Of a DNA stretch of 61,896 bases, positions 1 to 8,178 are shown one piece after another. The notes beneath the pieces were generated by a model. It saw nothing but the letters and a program-made list of their open reading frames with translations. It was not told the DNA's origin and did no database searches. Both the position numbers and the translations under genes were made by a program. Each line of letters opens with the position of its first letter. Position 1 is the stretch's first letter. Source of the stretch: SIG653 sp964509125 (lineage in GTDB: Bacteria > Bacillota > Clostridia > Oscillospirales > CAG-382); NCBI GenBank assembly GCA_964509125.1, contig CAZDVZ010000005.1:1-61896 (forward strand), given 5' to 3'.

Positions 1-882
1 AAGGAGATCGCTTGTTAAGAACTGTACAAGTGGTGAGGGTCTATCAGCTCCTACCGCAAGCTCGACCTCAACACCTTCGGTAGCTTTTGTACACTTCACA
101 ACGCGGTTTCCGACCATGCGGACATAACCATCCTCTCCAAACACTTCAAGAGTAACCGGAGAATAATTCGACACAAAGCCCGTTTCATTTACCGCGATCG
201 CACCATTTTCAAAGCTCATAACGGTAACTGCATTGTCCTCTACTCTATCCGAGTTCTTTTCCTTTACCGACTCAATTTCGCAACTCACCGTGAACTCCGA
301 GCTTGCTTTTACTGGCAAACCGAGTATCCATTCGGTCAAATACATTCCGTGCGCACCGAGGTCTATCATCGCTCCGCCCCCACACTCCCTCGCGTTATAG
401 AAATGTTTTGGCAGCCAATCCTTAGTGCTTCCGGAATGGCAATTGCGAAAGCGCATATAGTTCAGTTTTCCAAGCTCTCCGCTTGATGCTACTTCCTTTA
501 CTGCCATACGCGAGCCGAGATATTTTTGAAAAAGAGAGATCACGAAGTTAACACCGCTTTCGTTTACCGCGGTTTCTATTCTATCACAGTCAGCGTCAGT
601 TAATGCAAGCACCTTTTCGGTAAAGATATGCTTACCCGCTTTTGCTATCTTTATTATATCGTCCGCATGCTCAGATGAAGCAGAACAGACGATAACACCT
701 TCTGCATCACTTTTGAGAAGCTCGTCGGGGGTGCTAAAACGGAGAATGTTGAATTTACTCGCAAAATTTTCCGCGAGAGCGTCATTTCTTTCATAAAATC
801 CGACTACTTCTCCAAGCTCCATAGCGGTCTTGGTATAGCCGGGGGCATGGACATGCCATACTCCGAATATAGCGATCTTCAT
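1..882 (-). CDS. Gfo/Idh/MocA-family oxidoreductase, partial
   Basis: Predicted NAD(P)-dependent sugar or cyclitol dehydrogenase; substrate unknown. The reading frame is open from ATG at 882 to the left edge, giving 294 residues without a stop, so the C-terminus lies outside the window. The N-terminal Rossmann strand reads MKIAIFGVWHVHAPGY. The usual EKP motif that carries the catalytic lysine appears as EKV (residues 89-91), a departure from most of the family. A GGGAMIDLGAH segment matches the family's second-domain GGGxxxDxxxH motif. Its ATG overlaps the TGA of the upstream oxidoreductase by 4 nt, so the two are probably translationally coupled and act on related substrates. Confidence 0.85.
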   Translation of the reverse strand, partial: MKIAIFGVWHVHAPGYTKTAMELGEVVGFYERNDALAENFASKFNILRFSTPDELLKSDAEGVIVCSASSEHADDIIKIAKAGKHIFTEKVLALTDADCDRIETAVNESGVNFVISLFQKYLGSRMAVKEVASSGELGKLNYMRFRNCHSGSTKDWLPKHFYNARECGGGAMIDLGAHGMYLTEWILGLPVKASSEFTVSCEIESVKEKNSDRVEDNAVTVMSFENGAIAVNETGFVSNYSPVTLEVFGEDGYVRMVGNRVVKCTKATEGVEVELAVGADRPSPLVQFLTSDLL

Positions 883-1964
883 TTGAAATACACCGGCTTT
901 CCCGTCTTAGACGATTCATATATAGCCTCAAGTATCTCGGAAACTACGAGAGCCTGCTCGGGCAGAACGACGGGATCGGTATCGTTTACGATAGCCTTTA
1001 TCCAGTTTGCAGCTTCTACTTCCTGAGGAGTACCCGATGCGCCGCTGTAAAACGCTACTCCGCCCGCCTTGGTGTTTACGGTAGTTTCGGTCTGACGGTC
1101 GAACTCGATCTTGTTTACCGTAAGGACGTTATTCTTGATTTGAAGTCCCTCGCGGCTTCCGCAAAGCACACAGCTACCCTCTTGTATAGGCTCGCAGGTG
1201 TTGAGTGCCCAGCTTGTTTCAAGCATAATAGTAGCCCCGTTTTTCATACGGATAAACGCGCATGCCGACTCTTCAAGAGGTGTGGTGCTGACACCGTTGT
1301 CGCCCCAGATGTTTCCTGCTTCGGGATGCTCGAGCTTCTTGTGAGTCCGTCCAACAACCATTTCCGGCTCGTAATTATTCATAAGGTAAAGGGTCAGATC
1401 AAGACTGTGGGTAGCAATGTCAATGATAGGACCGCCGCCCTGTGCTTCCTCATCAAGAAATACACCCCAATTAGGAGTTCCTCTGCGGCGAATGGCAAGA
1501 CAGTTTGCGTAATAGATCTCCCCGAGCGCCCCCGAATCTATGTATTGCTTTGCATAAATGCTCTCGGGCTTCTGTCTGTGCTGATATCCAATGGTCAGCT
1601 TCTTTCCTGTAGCCTTTGCCGCCTCATACATTCTCCTTGCATCCGCTGCCGTTTTTGCCATGGGTTTCTCGCACATAACATGCTTGCCGGCGTAAAGGGC
1701 GTCAACAGTGATATCCGCGTGCTCGCGGTTGGGAGTAAGGACGTGAATTACCTCTATAGCTTTGTCCTCTAAAAGTTCTTTATAGTCTGTGTAGACCTTA
1801 GAGTCCGGAGTTCCGTATTTTTCCTTAGCCCTCTCTGCGCGCTCGGGAATAATATCACAAAACGCTACCATTCTTACATTAGGCAATTTAGAAAGCGACG
1901 GCATATGTTTGCCGTTTGCGATGCCTCCGCAGCCAATAATACCCACCTTTACTATCCTATCCAT
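879..1964 (-). CDS. Gfo/Idh/MocA-family oxidoreductase
   Basis: Complete 361-residue dehydrogenase of the Gfo/Idh/MocA family, likely cytosolic and acting on a sugar or inositol derivative. It shows the nucleotide-binding start VGIIGCGGIANGKH, the EKP motif and GGGPIIDIATHSLD in the C-terminal domain. I place the start at ATG 1964 because GGAGGT lies about 9 nt upstream and the Rossmann strand begins right after it; a longer reading from 2033 would run into the divergent promoter region. It is the first gene of a leftward pair and is divergent from an AraC-type regulator, which may sense the same substrate. The exact substrate cannot be read from sequence. Confidence 0.9.
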   Translation of the reverse strand: MDRIVKVGIIGCGGIANGKHMPSLSKLPNVRMVAFCDIIPERAERAKEKYGTPDSKVYTDYKELLEDKAIEVIHVLTPNREHADITVDALYAGKHVMCEKPMAKTAADARRMYEAAKATGKKLTIGYQHRQKPESIYAKQYIDSGALGEIYYANCLAIRRRGTPNWGVFLDEEAQGGGPIIDIATHSLDLTLYLMNNYEPEMVVGRTHKKLEHPEAGNIWGDNGVSTTPLEESACAFIRMKNGATIMLETSWALNTCEPIQEGSCVLCGSREGLQIKNNVLTVNKIEFDRQTETTVNTKAGGVAFYSGASGTPQEVEAANWIKAIVNDTDPVVLPEQALVVSEILEAIYESSKTGKPVYFK

Positions 1965-2026
1965 TGCAATTATTACCTCCGTTTTTGAAATTGTTTGTTT
2001 TTTGAACAAAAACTTTAATTTTATTA

Positions 2027-2055
2027 TAGACAAAAAGCAAAATAAATGCTATAAT
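2027..2055 (+). promoter_or_regulatory. Promoter of the AraC-type gene, overlapping a divergent -10
   Basis: TAGACA (2027-2032), a 17-nt spacer and TATAAT (2050-2055). On the other strand a TATAAT (plus-strand ATTATA, 2023-2028) could serve the oxidoreductase genes, so the two promoters overlap. An imperfect inverted repeat GTTTTT/AAAAAC lies at about 2000-2016 and is a candidate operator. The operator assignment is inference. Confidence 0.6.
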
Positions 2056-2098
2056 GAAATTGTCAAAAAATATAACAAATTTGTTTTTGGAGGCTTTG

Positions 2099-2968
2099 GT
2101 GAACGGAAGCGATATAAGGATTGAAGAACCGCGGGCTGCAGGACAGGAAATAGAATTCTTTGTGCAGAGAAATTCGAAGAACACAACTGCGTGCCGTGCA
2201 CACATACATAAAGCCGTCGAGCTTCTTTATATCAGGGAAGGAAACTATACGGTAAGCTTAGACAACACGTGCTATGAGATAGGCGAAGGGGATCTTATCC
2301 TTTTTTGCTCGGGAGCTATCCATCACGTCGTAACAGGCGAAAGCGTCCAGAATAGCTATTACGTCATAAAAATACCGCCAACATTTTTTTTAGACTTTGC
2401 ACGGCGTGATGCGGGGGCAGAATACGCAATGCGCTTTGCGCTCAACCGTCGGGAGAATAAGTGCTTTTGGCATAAGGAAGAACTTAAGGAAAGCGAGATA
2501 AAACGTGTGCTTGACACTCTTGTAAGTGAATTTACTCAAGAAAAGTATGCTTCCGAGGTGGCTATAAAACTGAAGGTAATGGAGCTTCTGCTGACTATAC
2601 TTAGACATGACACTCAAAGCGAGCCGTTGGTAAACGACCAAACCTCATATCTGATATACTCGGTGATGAACTACGTTCAAGAAAGATTTGCCGAGGATAT
2701 CAACGAAAAAGAGCTCGCCAAAAGCTATGGAATGAGTTACAGTCACTTTTCGAGAAGCTTCAAAAAGGTGATGGGTATGACGTTTAAGAATTATCTGAAC
2801 CGAACGAGAATCAGCAAAGCCGAACAGTTGCTTTTCTTAAAAGGTTGTTCGGTAAGTGAAGCAGCGATCGCCTGTGGATATAACAGCATATCGTATTTTA
2901 TAAAAGTATATCGTTTATTTACGGGCACAACTCCGTATAAAGCGTTGAGATCGGAAGCAGCTAAATAA
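2099..2968 (+). CDS. AraC-family transcriptional regulator
   Basis: DNA-binding regulator of 289 residues: an N-terminal cupin-like sensing region (HIHKAVELLYIREGNYTV, then a GEGDLILF turn) followed by the AraC double helix-turn-helix in the last 100 residues (ELAKSYGMSYSHFSRSFKKV and AIACGYNSISYFIKVYRLFTG). I choose GTG 2099 as start because TTGGAGG sits 5-6 nt upstream, whereas the in-frame ATG at 2054 lies inside the -10 box. It is divergent from two Gfo/Idh/MocA dehydrogenases, which it probably controls. The sensed ligand, probably a sugar, is unknown. Confidence 0.88.
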   Translation: MNGSDIRIEEPRAAGQEIEFFVQRNSKNTTACRAHIHKAVELLYIREGNYTVSLDNTCYEIGEGDLILFCSGAIHHVVTGESVQNSYYVIKIPPTFFLDFARRDAGAEYAMRFALNRRENKCFWHKEELKESEIKRVLDTLVSEFTQEKYASEVAIKLKVMELLLTILRHDTQSEPLVNDQTSYLIYSVMNYVQERFAEDINEKELAKSYGMSYSHFSRSFKKVMGMTFKNYLNRTRISKAEQLLFLKGCSVSEAAIACGYNSISYFIKVYRLFTGTTPYKALRSEAAK

Positions 2969-2972
2969 AAAG

Positions 2973-3075
2973 CAAGAATGGGGCTGTTGCATTAAGCAAG
3001 AGTCAAAAACGAAAAAAAGTGGATGGGGCTGTTGCAAGTGCGAAATTTTTCGTACTTGCAACAGCCCCATTCTTG
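2973..3075 (-). terminator. Terminator with a duplicated arm
   Basis: Segment 3057-3075 can pair perfectly with 2973-2991 (19 bp), and segment 3054-3070 can pair perfectly with 3023-3039 (17 bp plus an inner CGAAA/TTTCG). Read leftward, each alternative second arm is followed by a T-run, so this is a minus-strand terminator for the gene ending at 3134 that offers two stop positions. It also separates the G+C-richer left edge from what follows. Confidence 0.75.
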
Positions 3076-3133
3076 AAAACTGTCCTTTAGAGTGACGCTT
3101 TAAAGCAGATCGCTTTTTGCATCCCGTGACTTT

Positions 3134-4615
3134 TTAATATGTAATTTTTTTGCTTGGGATTTTTGCCATGGCGGGTGTTGCGTTAGCAAGCTCCTCCTCG
3201 GTTTCGATCCTTGCTGTGTTTTTCACAGGATCGTAGAAATATTGATAGCAGAAGATGGAAAATCCTTCAAAGGTGGGTTGAGCATTCATATACTCATAAG
3301 TTTTCTTATAAATATTTTTGTTGTTAATAAATTCGTCGTAGTAAATTCCTTCGTAGCCATAAATTGCGTTGGCAAATGTAAGTCCTACCATGAAATCTAC
3401 ATCATCGCAACAAAGGCTTGCCCAAAGCTGATATGTTTCTGCGAAAGGACAAATGGAGTGCTCAAATCCCCAATATATCTGAGGCATAATATAATCAATA
3501 TATCCTGAATTCCCACACCATGTGTCAACGTCTGCATAGTGGGTATTTCTTACGTTGTTAATATTTCCTGCGGGGGCTATTCCATAAATAACATTGGGAT
3601 TTTCTGCTTTAACAGCGGCGTATATGCCTGCAACCAGTTTGTTGAGACTGTCGTACCTTAAAGTCCTCAGATCCATGAGTGCGTTATTTTGCTTTTCTTC
3701 AGCGAGTTCTTTATCATCCATAGCAGAATCGTTACCGGGATAAAAGTAGTCATCCATGTGCACGCCGTCAACATCGTAGTATCTTACAATTTCTGCTGCA
3801 CCGTCAATAATAAGTTGACGAACCTCTTCGTAGTACACGTTGAGATAATATGAAGGCTTGTTATCGTATGTTCCCACATAAAGGTATCGGGCATAACGAG
3901 AATTGGGATTAAGCGTTGCTCTTTTTATCCACTTAGCCATAGGATAATTAGAATCAAGAGTTTTAGCCGCTTCTACGGACATTCCTCTCATGGGGTTTAT
4001 CCATGCGTGGAAGCTCAAGTCTCTTTCGTGGGCTTCTTCTATGAATATCTCCAACGGATCGTAGCTTGAGAATTTGCCGTAAGATCCATTAATAAAGTGG
4101 GACCAAGGATAATATTCGGAAGGATAAAAGCTGTCAGCGTTTGGTCTGATCTGAACAATAACCGTATTAAATCCTAAATTTTTAACATTGTCTAAAATAC
4201 GTGATAAATATTGTCTGAATGCGGCTTTGGAACGCTGGGTTTTTACGCCGGCGGTTTCTGTGCAAAAAATATCTTCCATATCAAACTGCGATATCCACAT
4301 AGCCTTCATTTTGTCATAGTTAAGAGGCACATAATCGCTGTTAGCACCTTGTGGTAAAACACCACGTCTATTTAAAAGTGAGTCTACTTCGGACAACTTT
4401 TGATATGTTTCGGAAGGCTCTACTTCCGATTCGCCTGTTAAATCTTCGGACGTGTCTTCCGAAGAGATATCTTCAGAAGATGCGTTTTCGGATATTTCTT
4501 CGGTAGAAGAAGCTTCAGCTCCATCTGAGGTGGCGCTTTGGCTGTCTCCTCCGCAAGCGCAAAGCCCTATTACCATTAGAGATGAAAGCAACAGGGAAAC
4601 TATTCTTTTTTTCAT
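3134..4615 (-). CDS. GHL10-type glycoside hydrolase-like lipoprotein
   Basis: Surface lipoprotein of 493 residues in the glycosyl-hydrolase-like GHL10 family (YngK-like, PF02638). A lipoprotein signal peptide ends LCAC (Cys21 probably lipidated), followed by a Ser/Glu-rich linker to about residue 70. From about residue 105 the TIM-barrel-like domain shows MWISQFD, FNTVIVQIRPNADSFYPS, GVHMDDYFYPG and YGIAPAGN; the DD of HMDDYFYPG resembles glycosidase active-site carboxylates. An A+T-rich stretch with a GGAGG site precedes ATG 4615. It follows a close paralogue in the same direction. Family members are thought to act on cell-wall or extracellular glycans; activity here is inferred. Confidence 0.85.
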   Translation of the reverse strand: MKKRIVSLLLSSLMVIGLCACGGDSQSATSDGAEASSTEEISENASSEDISSEDTSEDLTGESEVEPSETYQKLSEVDSLLNRRGVLPQGANSDYVPLNYDKMKAMWISQFDMEDIFCTETAGVKTQRSKAAFRQYLSRILDNVKNLGFNTVIVQIRPNADSFYPSEYYPWSHFINGSYGKFSSYDPLEIFIEEAHERDLSFHAWINPMRGMSVEAAKTLDSNYPMAKWIKRATLNPNSRYARYLYVGTYDNKPSYYLNVYYEEVRQLIIDGAAEIVRYYDVDGVHMDDYFYPGNDSAMDDKELAEEKQNNALMDLRTLRYDSLNKLVAGIYAAVKAENPNVIYGIAPAGNINNVRNTHYADVDTWCGNSGYIDYIMPQIYWGFEHSICPFAETYQLWASLCCDDVDFMVGLTFANAIYGYEGIYYDEFINNKNIYKKTYEYMNAQPTFEGFSIFCYQYFYDPVKNTARIETEEELANATPAMAKIPSKKITY

Positions 4616-4722
4616 TAATCAAACCTCCATTATTTATAGTTTGCTGCATAATTATACCATGGAAAGTCAAACGGTTTAAAAACAAATCGTTTCTAAACGG
4701 AAACCTTTTTTACCGTAAAGAT

Positions 4723-5976
4723 TTAATATATAATTTTTTTGCTTTGAATTTTTGCCATGGCAGGAATGGCGTTGACTATCTCTTCTGCTGTTTTTACATT
4801 TGCCATGTTTGTCAGAGAATTGAAAAAATACTGATAGCAAAAGACAGAAAAACCTTCAAACGTGTTTTGAGCATTCATATATTCATAAGTTTTTCTGTAT
4901 ACAGCTTTATCGTCTTTAAATTCGTCATAACGTGTACCGTCAAAGCCGTAAATCGCATTGGCAAAAGTAAGACCTACCATGTATTTTACGCTTTCACAGC
5001 AAAGGTTTGCCCAAAGCTGATATGTCTCCGCAAAGGGACAGATGGGATGGTCAAATCCCCAATAAATCTGAGGCATGATATAATCAATATATCCGGGATT
5101 TCCGCACCATGTGTCAACATCGGCGTAATAGTGCTTTCTTACGTTGTCAAGATTCCCTGCGGGGGCAATTCCGTATAATACATGGGGGTTTTCGGCTTTA
5201 ACCGCAGAATAGATACCCGAAACCAATTTTGAAAGCGCTTCGTATCTTAATTCTTTAAGGGTGTATTCGGGATTTTTTTCTTTTTCCGCTGCAAGCTCTA
5301 CATCATCCATTTTTTCGTCGTTGCCCGGATAGAAGTAATCGTCCATGTGAACGCCGTCAACATTGTAATATCTTATAATTTCCTTAACACCGTCTATGAT
5401 GAGCCGGCGCACCTCTTCATAATATACATTGAGGTAATAAGCGGGTTTTTCTGCGTATTCACCAACAAAAAGATATCTCGATTTTTCATCATCCTTAATC
5501 CAGCTCGCCATGGGGTATGACTCGTCTATTTTTTCTGCATTCTCCACGGTCATGCATCGCATAGGATTAAACCATCCCTGAAAACTCAGTTCTCTTGCGT
5601 GAGCTTCATCAATGAAAATTTTTATGGGATCATACTCTGCAAATTTACCGTACGAGCCATTTATAAAATGTGACCACGGATAATACTGCGATGGATAAAA
5701 GCTGTCTGCGTTGGGGCGCATCTGGACTATGACTGTGTTGAATCCCAAAGCTTTCACATTGTCAAGAGCTGTGCAAAGAAGCTTTGTGTAGCTTTCTTCA
5801 TCTCTTTGCTTTTCCCCATCACAATAAACCGCCTTGAAATCAAATTGAGATATCCATATCCCTTTCATTTTGTCGTAATTAAGAGGCTTGTAGGCGCTGT
5901 TTGCGCCTTTTTCTAACTTTGCTCTGCTTTCCAAAAGCTTGTCTTTTTTGCAAAGGGCAGTGTATGTGTCGGTCAT
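4723..5976 (-). CDS. GHL10-type glycoside hydrolase-like protein, no signal peptide
   Basis: Paralogue of the lipoprotein downstream of it: the two share long stretches such as FNTVIVQ-RPNADSFYPS, GVHMDDYFYPGND and MPQIYWGF over almost the whole 400-residue domain. This 417-residue copy starts MTDTYTALCKKDK and has neither signal peptide nor lipobox, so it would stay in the cytoplasm unless the start is wrong. The start at 5976 is well supported by CGGAGG 6 nt upstream. The spacing to the next copy is 107 nt. A tandem duplication followed by loss or gain of the export signal is the simplest history. Function on oligosaccharides is inferred. Confidence 0.82.
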   Translation of the reverse strand: MTDTYTALCKKDKLLESRAKLEKGANSAYKPLNYDKMKGIWISQFDFKAVYCDGEKQRDEESYTKLLCTALDNVKALGFNTVIVQMRPNADSFYPSQYYPWSHFINGSYGKFAEYDPIKIFIDEAHARELSFQGWFNPMRCMTVENAEKIDESYPMASWIKDDEKSRYLFVGEYAEKPAYYLNVYYEEVRRLIIDGVKEIIRYYNVDGVHMDDYFYPGNDEKMDDVELAAEKEKNPEYTLKELRYEALSKLVSGIYSAVKAENPHVLYGIAPAGNLDNVRKHYYADVDTWCGNPGYIDYIMPQIYWGFDHPICPFAETYQLWANLCCESVKYMVGLTFANAIYGFDGTRYDEFKDDKAVYRKTYEYMNAQNTFEGFSVFCYQYFFNSLTNMANVKTAEEIVNAIPAMAKIQSKKIIY

Positions 5977-6080
5977 GGTTGTCCTCCGTGAAATTTTTAT
6001 GTGGATTGTATGTTTTTTATCTGAAAAGTTTTAAATATGTATCTTTACACTTAATGCTGTTTTCTGTACCCAAAACAGAA

Positions 6081-6878
6081 CTATTTTTTTCTGTGAGCTA
6101 TTTTGTAAACAAAGCCGGGAACGAGCCATTTTATGATTGGGATATATGCTTGAATGTATCCGCTGATTGGAAGCTTGAAAACTTTTATTACTTTTCTTTT
6201 GACTCTTGATTCGTTAAGTCTGTTTTTCAAAGTCCTGCGTCTTGTGGCGTTTCTGTCATCACGCATAGAGTAAAGAGTTTCCTGAAGGTTGTATCCTCTG
6301 TATCCTTCTTTGTAGAGTCTTACCCATAAGTCATAATCTTCAACTCTTTTATAATCTTCCGTTTCATCATATCCGCCAACGGCTTCTAAGGCGGTTTTGC
6401 GAGCCATACATCCTGCGTGGCAAAATCTTGACGCTTTGAGAAAATCTTTCGGTTGCGGTTCCGGCATATGTTTGATGGTACGAAAAACTCCGTCTTTGTC
6501 ATACATATCCATCCAAACACTTACCAATGCATATTCTTCGTGTTCAAGCAAAAAATTGATTTCTTTTTCAAGCCTTTCGGGATGACAAATATCGTCGCCG
6601 TCCATGCGAGCAATAAAATCACCTTTTGCGGCTTTAATACATTTGTTGAGGGTAGGGGCAAGAGTTAGATTTTTTTCGTTCTTTAAAACAACTATTCTGT
6701 CATCTTTTTTTGCAAGTTCAAGAGCAAATTCATATGTACCGTCTGTGGAAGCATCGTCGCACATAATAAGCTCCCAATTTTTATATGTCTGATTTATAAT
6801 ACAGTCAACCGCTTCTTCAAGAGTAGATTTGCAGTTGTATATTCCCATGGCTATGGAGACTAATGGTTCTTTATTCAT
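6081..6878 (-). CDS. Family 2 glycosyltransferase
   Basis: Cytosolic or membrane-associated GT-A glycosyltransferase of 265 residues that adds a sugar to a surface glycan. The N-terminus is typical (PLVSIAMGIYNCKSTLEEAV), with DDASTDGTYE and the metal-binding MDGDDICHPER (DxD). The C-terminal tail has KLPISGYIQAYIPIIKWLVPGFVYKIAHRKK-like hydrophobic character, as in GT2 enzymes that contact the membrane, and a related tail recurs in the pseudogene at 13.3-13.6 kb. Its ATG overlaps the end of the upstream GT4 gene by 8 nt, so the two are coupled. Donor and acceptor are unknown. Confidence 0.9.
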   Translation of the reverse strand: MNKEPLVSIAMGIYNCKSTLEEAVDCIINQTYKNWELIMCDDASTDGTYEFALELAKKDDRIVVLKNEKNLTLAPTLNKCIKAAKGDFIARMDGDDICHPERLEKEINFLLEHEEYALVSVWMDMYDKDGVFRTIKHMPEPQPKDFLKASRFCHAGCMARKTALEAVGGYDETEDYKRVEDYDLWVRLYKEGYRGYNLQETLYSMRDDRNATRRRTLKNRLNESRVKRKVIKVFKLPISGYIQAYIPIIKWLVPGFVYKIAHRKK

Positions 6879-7995
6879 CTTTATCCTCCAAACCGTACAT
6901 CGACTTTAATTCTTTGCAAACATTTACATCGGTAAAAGGCTCCACTGACTCTATTATATCTGATGCTGATCCAATTTTGCTTTCAAGAACTAAGGAGATC
7001 TTTTCGGCGTATTCTTCAAAGTTATCGGGTGATACCAAATATCCGTTTACGCCTTCTTTCACAAGCTCTCTATGACCTCTGTTATTTGATGCAACAACGG
7101 GTTTTCCGCAAAGCATTGCTTCCATGAGGTTAAGGGGGAGACCTTCTCTGTAACTGCAAGCAACAAGAAGGTCGCAAACCTGCATATACTTATTGACTTC
7201 TCTTGTATATCCCAAAAGCTTTACGTTATTTTCAAGGCTTTCGGCTTTTATTTGGTTTTCCAAATTTTCTTTTTCGCTTCCGTTACCTGCTATGAGCAAG
7301 GTTGCGTCCGCGTGTTTTTCCAGAACTTTTTTTATGGCTCTCACTGCGGTTTTTTGGTTTTTGTTTGGAAGAAGCTCTCCCACGTTGAGTATTATTTTGC
7401 CTGAAAGTCCAAGGGCTTCTTTTTGCTTTTTCTGTTCTTCTTCTGAAATGGGAAAGAATCTTTCCGTACTTGCCCCCACTCCGTGAAGATGGAAAACATC
7501 GCAGTGAAATTTTTTTGTTGCCAAATTGTAATCTTCGCTTGTTATGGTAATAAGCTTGTCCGTAAAACGTGACATGGTTTTTTCAATGGGATAATAAATG
7601 ATCCAATTCTTTTTTGGAGCACCATTGTAAAAGTGAAATCCATGGGCGGTGTAAAAAATTTTTGTTCCTTTTTTTCTGTATTTTCGTCCTGCAAGTCTTG
7701 CAACCATACCGCCAACCGGAGTATTACAGTGTATTATTTCGTATTCATTTTCTTTTAAAATTGCTTTGAATTTTTTATATGCAGAAAAATTTCCAAGGCT
7801 CAAAGGTGACCTTTTGAAATTTATATCAAACACCTTTGATGCATATTCCATTTTAAGTCCGTTCTTTTCCGCTAAATTGTTTCTTGCCGCAACATGGACT
7901 TCGTATCCGTTTTCAGTTAAAAGCTTCATAAGAGGCTTGTGAAACTGACAGATATGACTTTGAACAGTAGCAACAAGTAAAACTTTTTTATCCAT
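6871..7995 (-). CDS. Family 4 glycosyltransferase
   Basis: GT-B fold glycosyltransferase of 374 residues. The N-terminal domain begins KVLLVATVQSHICQFHKPL; the C-terminal donor-binding half has LNVGELLPNKNQ and the EX7E-like segment SYREGLPLNLMEAMLCGKPV with VSPDNFEEYAEKI. The start is ATG 7995, preceded by GAGG with 8 nt spacing; an in-frame GTG at 8004 lacks a site. It lies downstream of glnA but is separated from it by two hairpins, one a clear terminator close to this start. It forms a coupled pair with the GT2 gene. Likely role: assembly of an exopolysaccharide or teichoic-acid-like glycan. Confidence 0.88.
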   Translation of the reverse strand: MDKKVLLVATVQSHICQFHKPLMKLLTENGYEVHVAARNNLAEKNGLKMEYASKVFDINFKRSPLSLGNFSAYKKFKAILKENEYEIIHCNTPVGGMVARLAGRKYRKKGTKIFYTAHGFHFYNGAPKKNWIIYYPIEKTMSRFTDKLITITSEDYNLATKKFHCDVFHLHGVGASTERFFPISEEEQKKQKEALGLSGKIILNVGELLPNKNQKTAVRAIKKVLEKHADATLLIAGNGSEKENLENQIKAESLENNVKLLGYTREVNKYMQVCDLLVACSYREGLPLNLMEAMLCGKPVVASNNRGHRELVKEGVNGYLVSPDNFEEYAEKISLVLESKIGSASDIIESVEPFTDVNVCKELKSMYGLEDKDE

Positions 7996-8027
7996 TGAAA
8001 ACACCTCACGAGATGTATATTTTGAAA

Positions 8028-8065
8028 AACAACTTTCGGAAAGACTCCGCTTGCCGAAAGCTGTT
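8028..8065 (-). terminator. Terminator just upstream of the GT4 start
   Basis: Arms AACAACTTTCGG (8028-8039) and CCGAAAGCTGTT (8054-8065), followed leftward by a T-run. It lies only about 30 nt before the start codon at 7995, so it could end glnA transcripts or act as an attenuator for the glycosyltransferase pair. Confidence 0.7.
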
Positions 8066-8094
8066 CTTTCATTTGAACTTTGTCGAATAATCTT

Positions 8095-8146
8095 CCAAAC
8101 AATGTTTTAAAGCCAAGTGTGTTTATCGTTTAAAAACATCGTTTGG
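8095..8146 (-). terminator. Long hairpin downstream of glnA
   Basis: Arms of 17-18 nt (8095-8111 and 8129-8146) pair with one G-U and one bulge. There is no clear T-run after it, so its role is uncertain; it may protect the 3' end of the glnA transcript. Confidence 0.45.
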
Positions 8147-8178
8147 CTGTTCTTTAATATAAAACATAGTGTCTAAAA

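Noticed and set aside
1140..1772. 210-codon plus-strand reading frame
   Set aside because: It is antisense to the well-supported oxidoreductase gene and has no recognisable motif or ribosome site.
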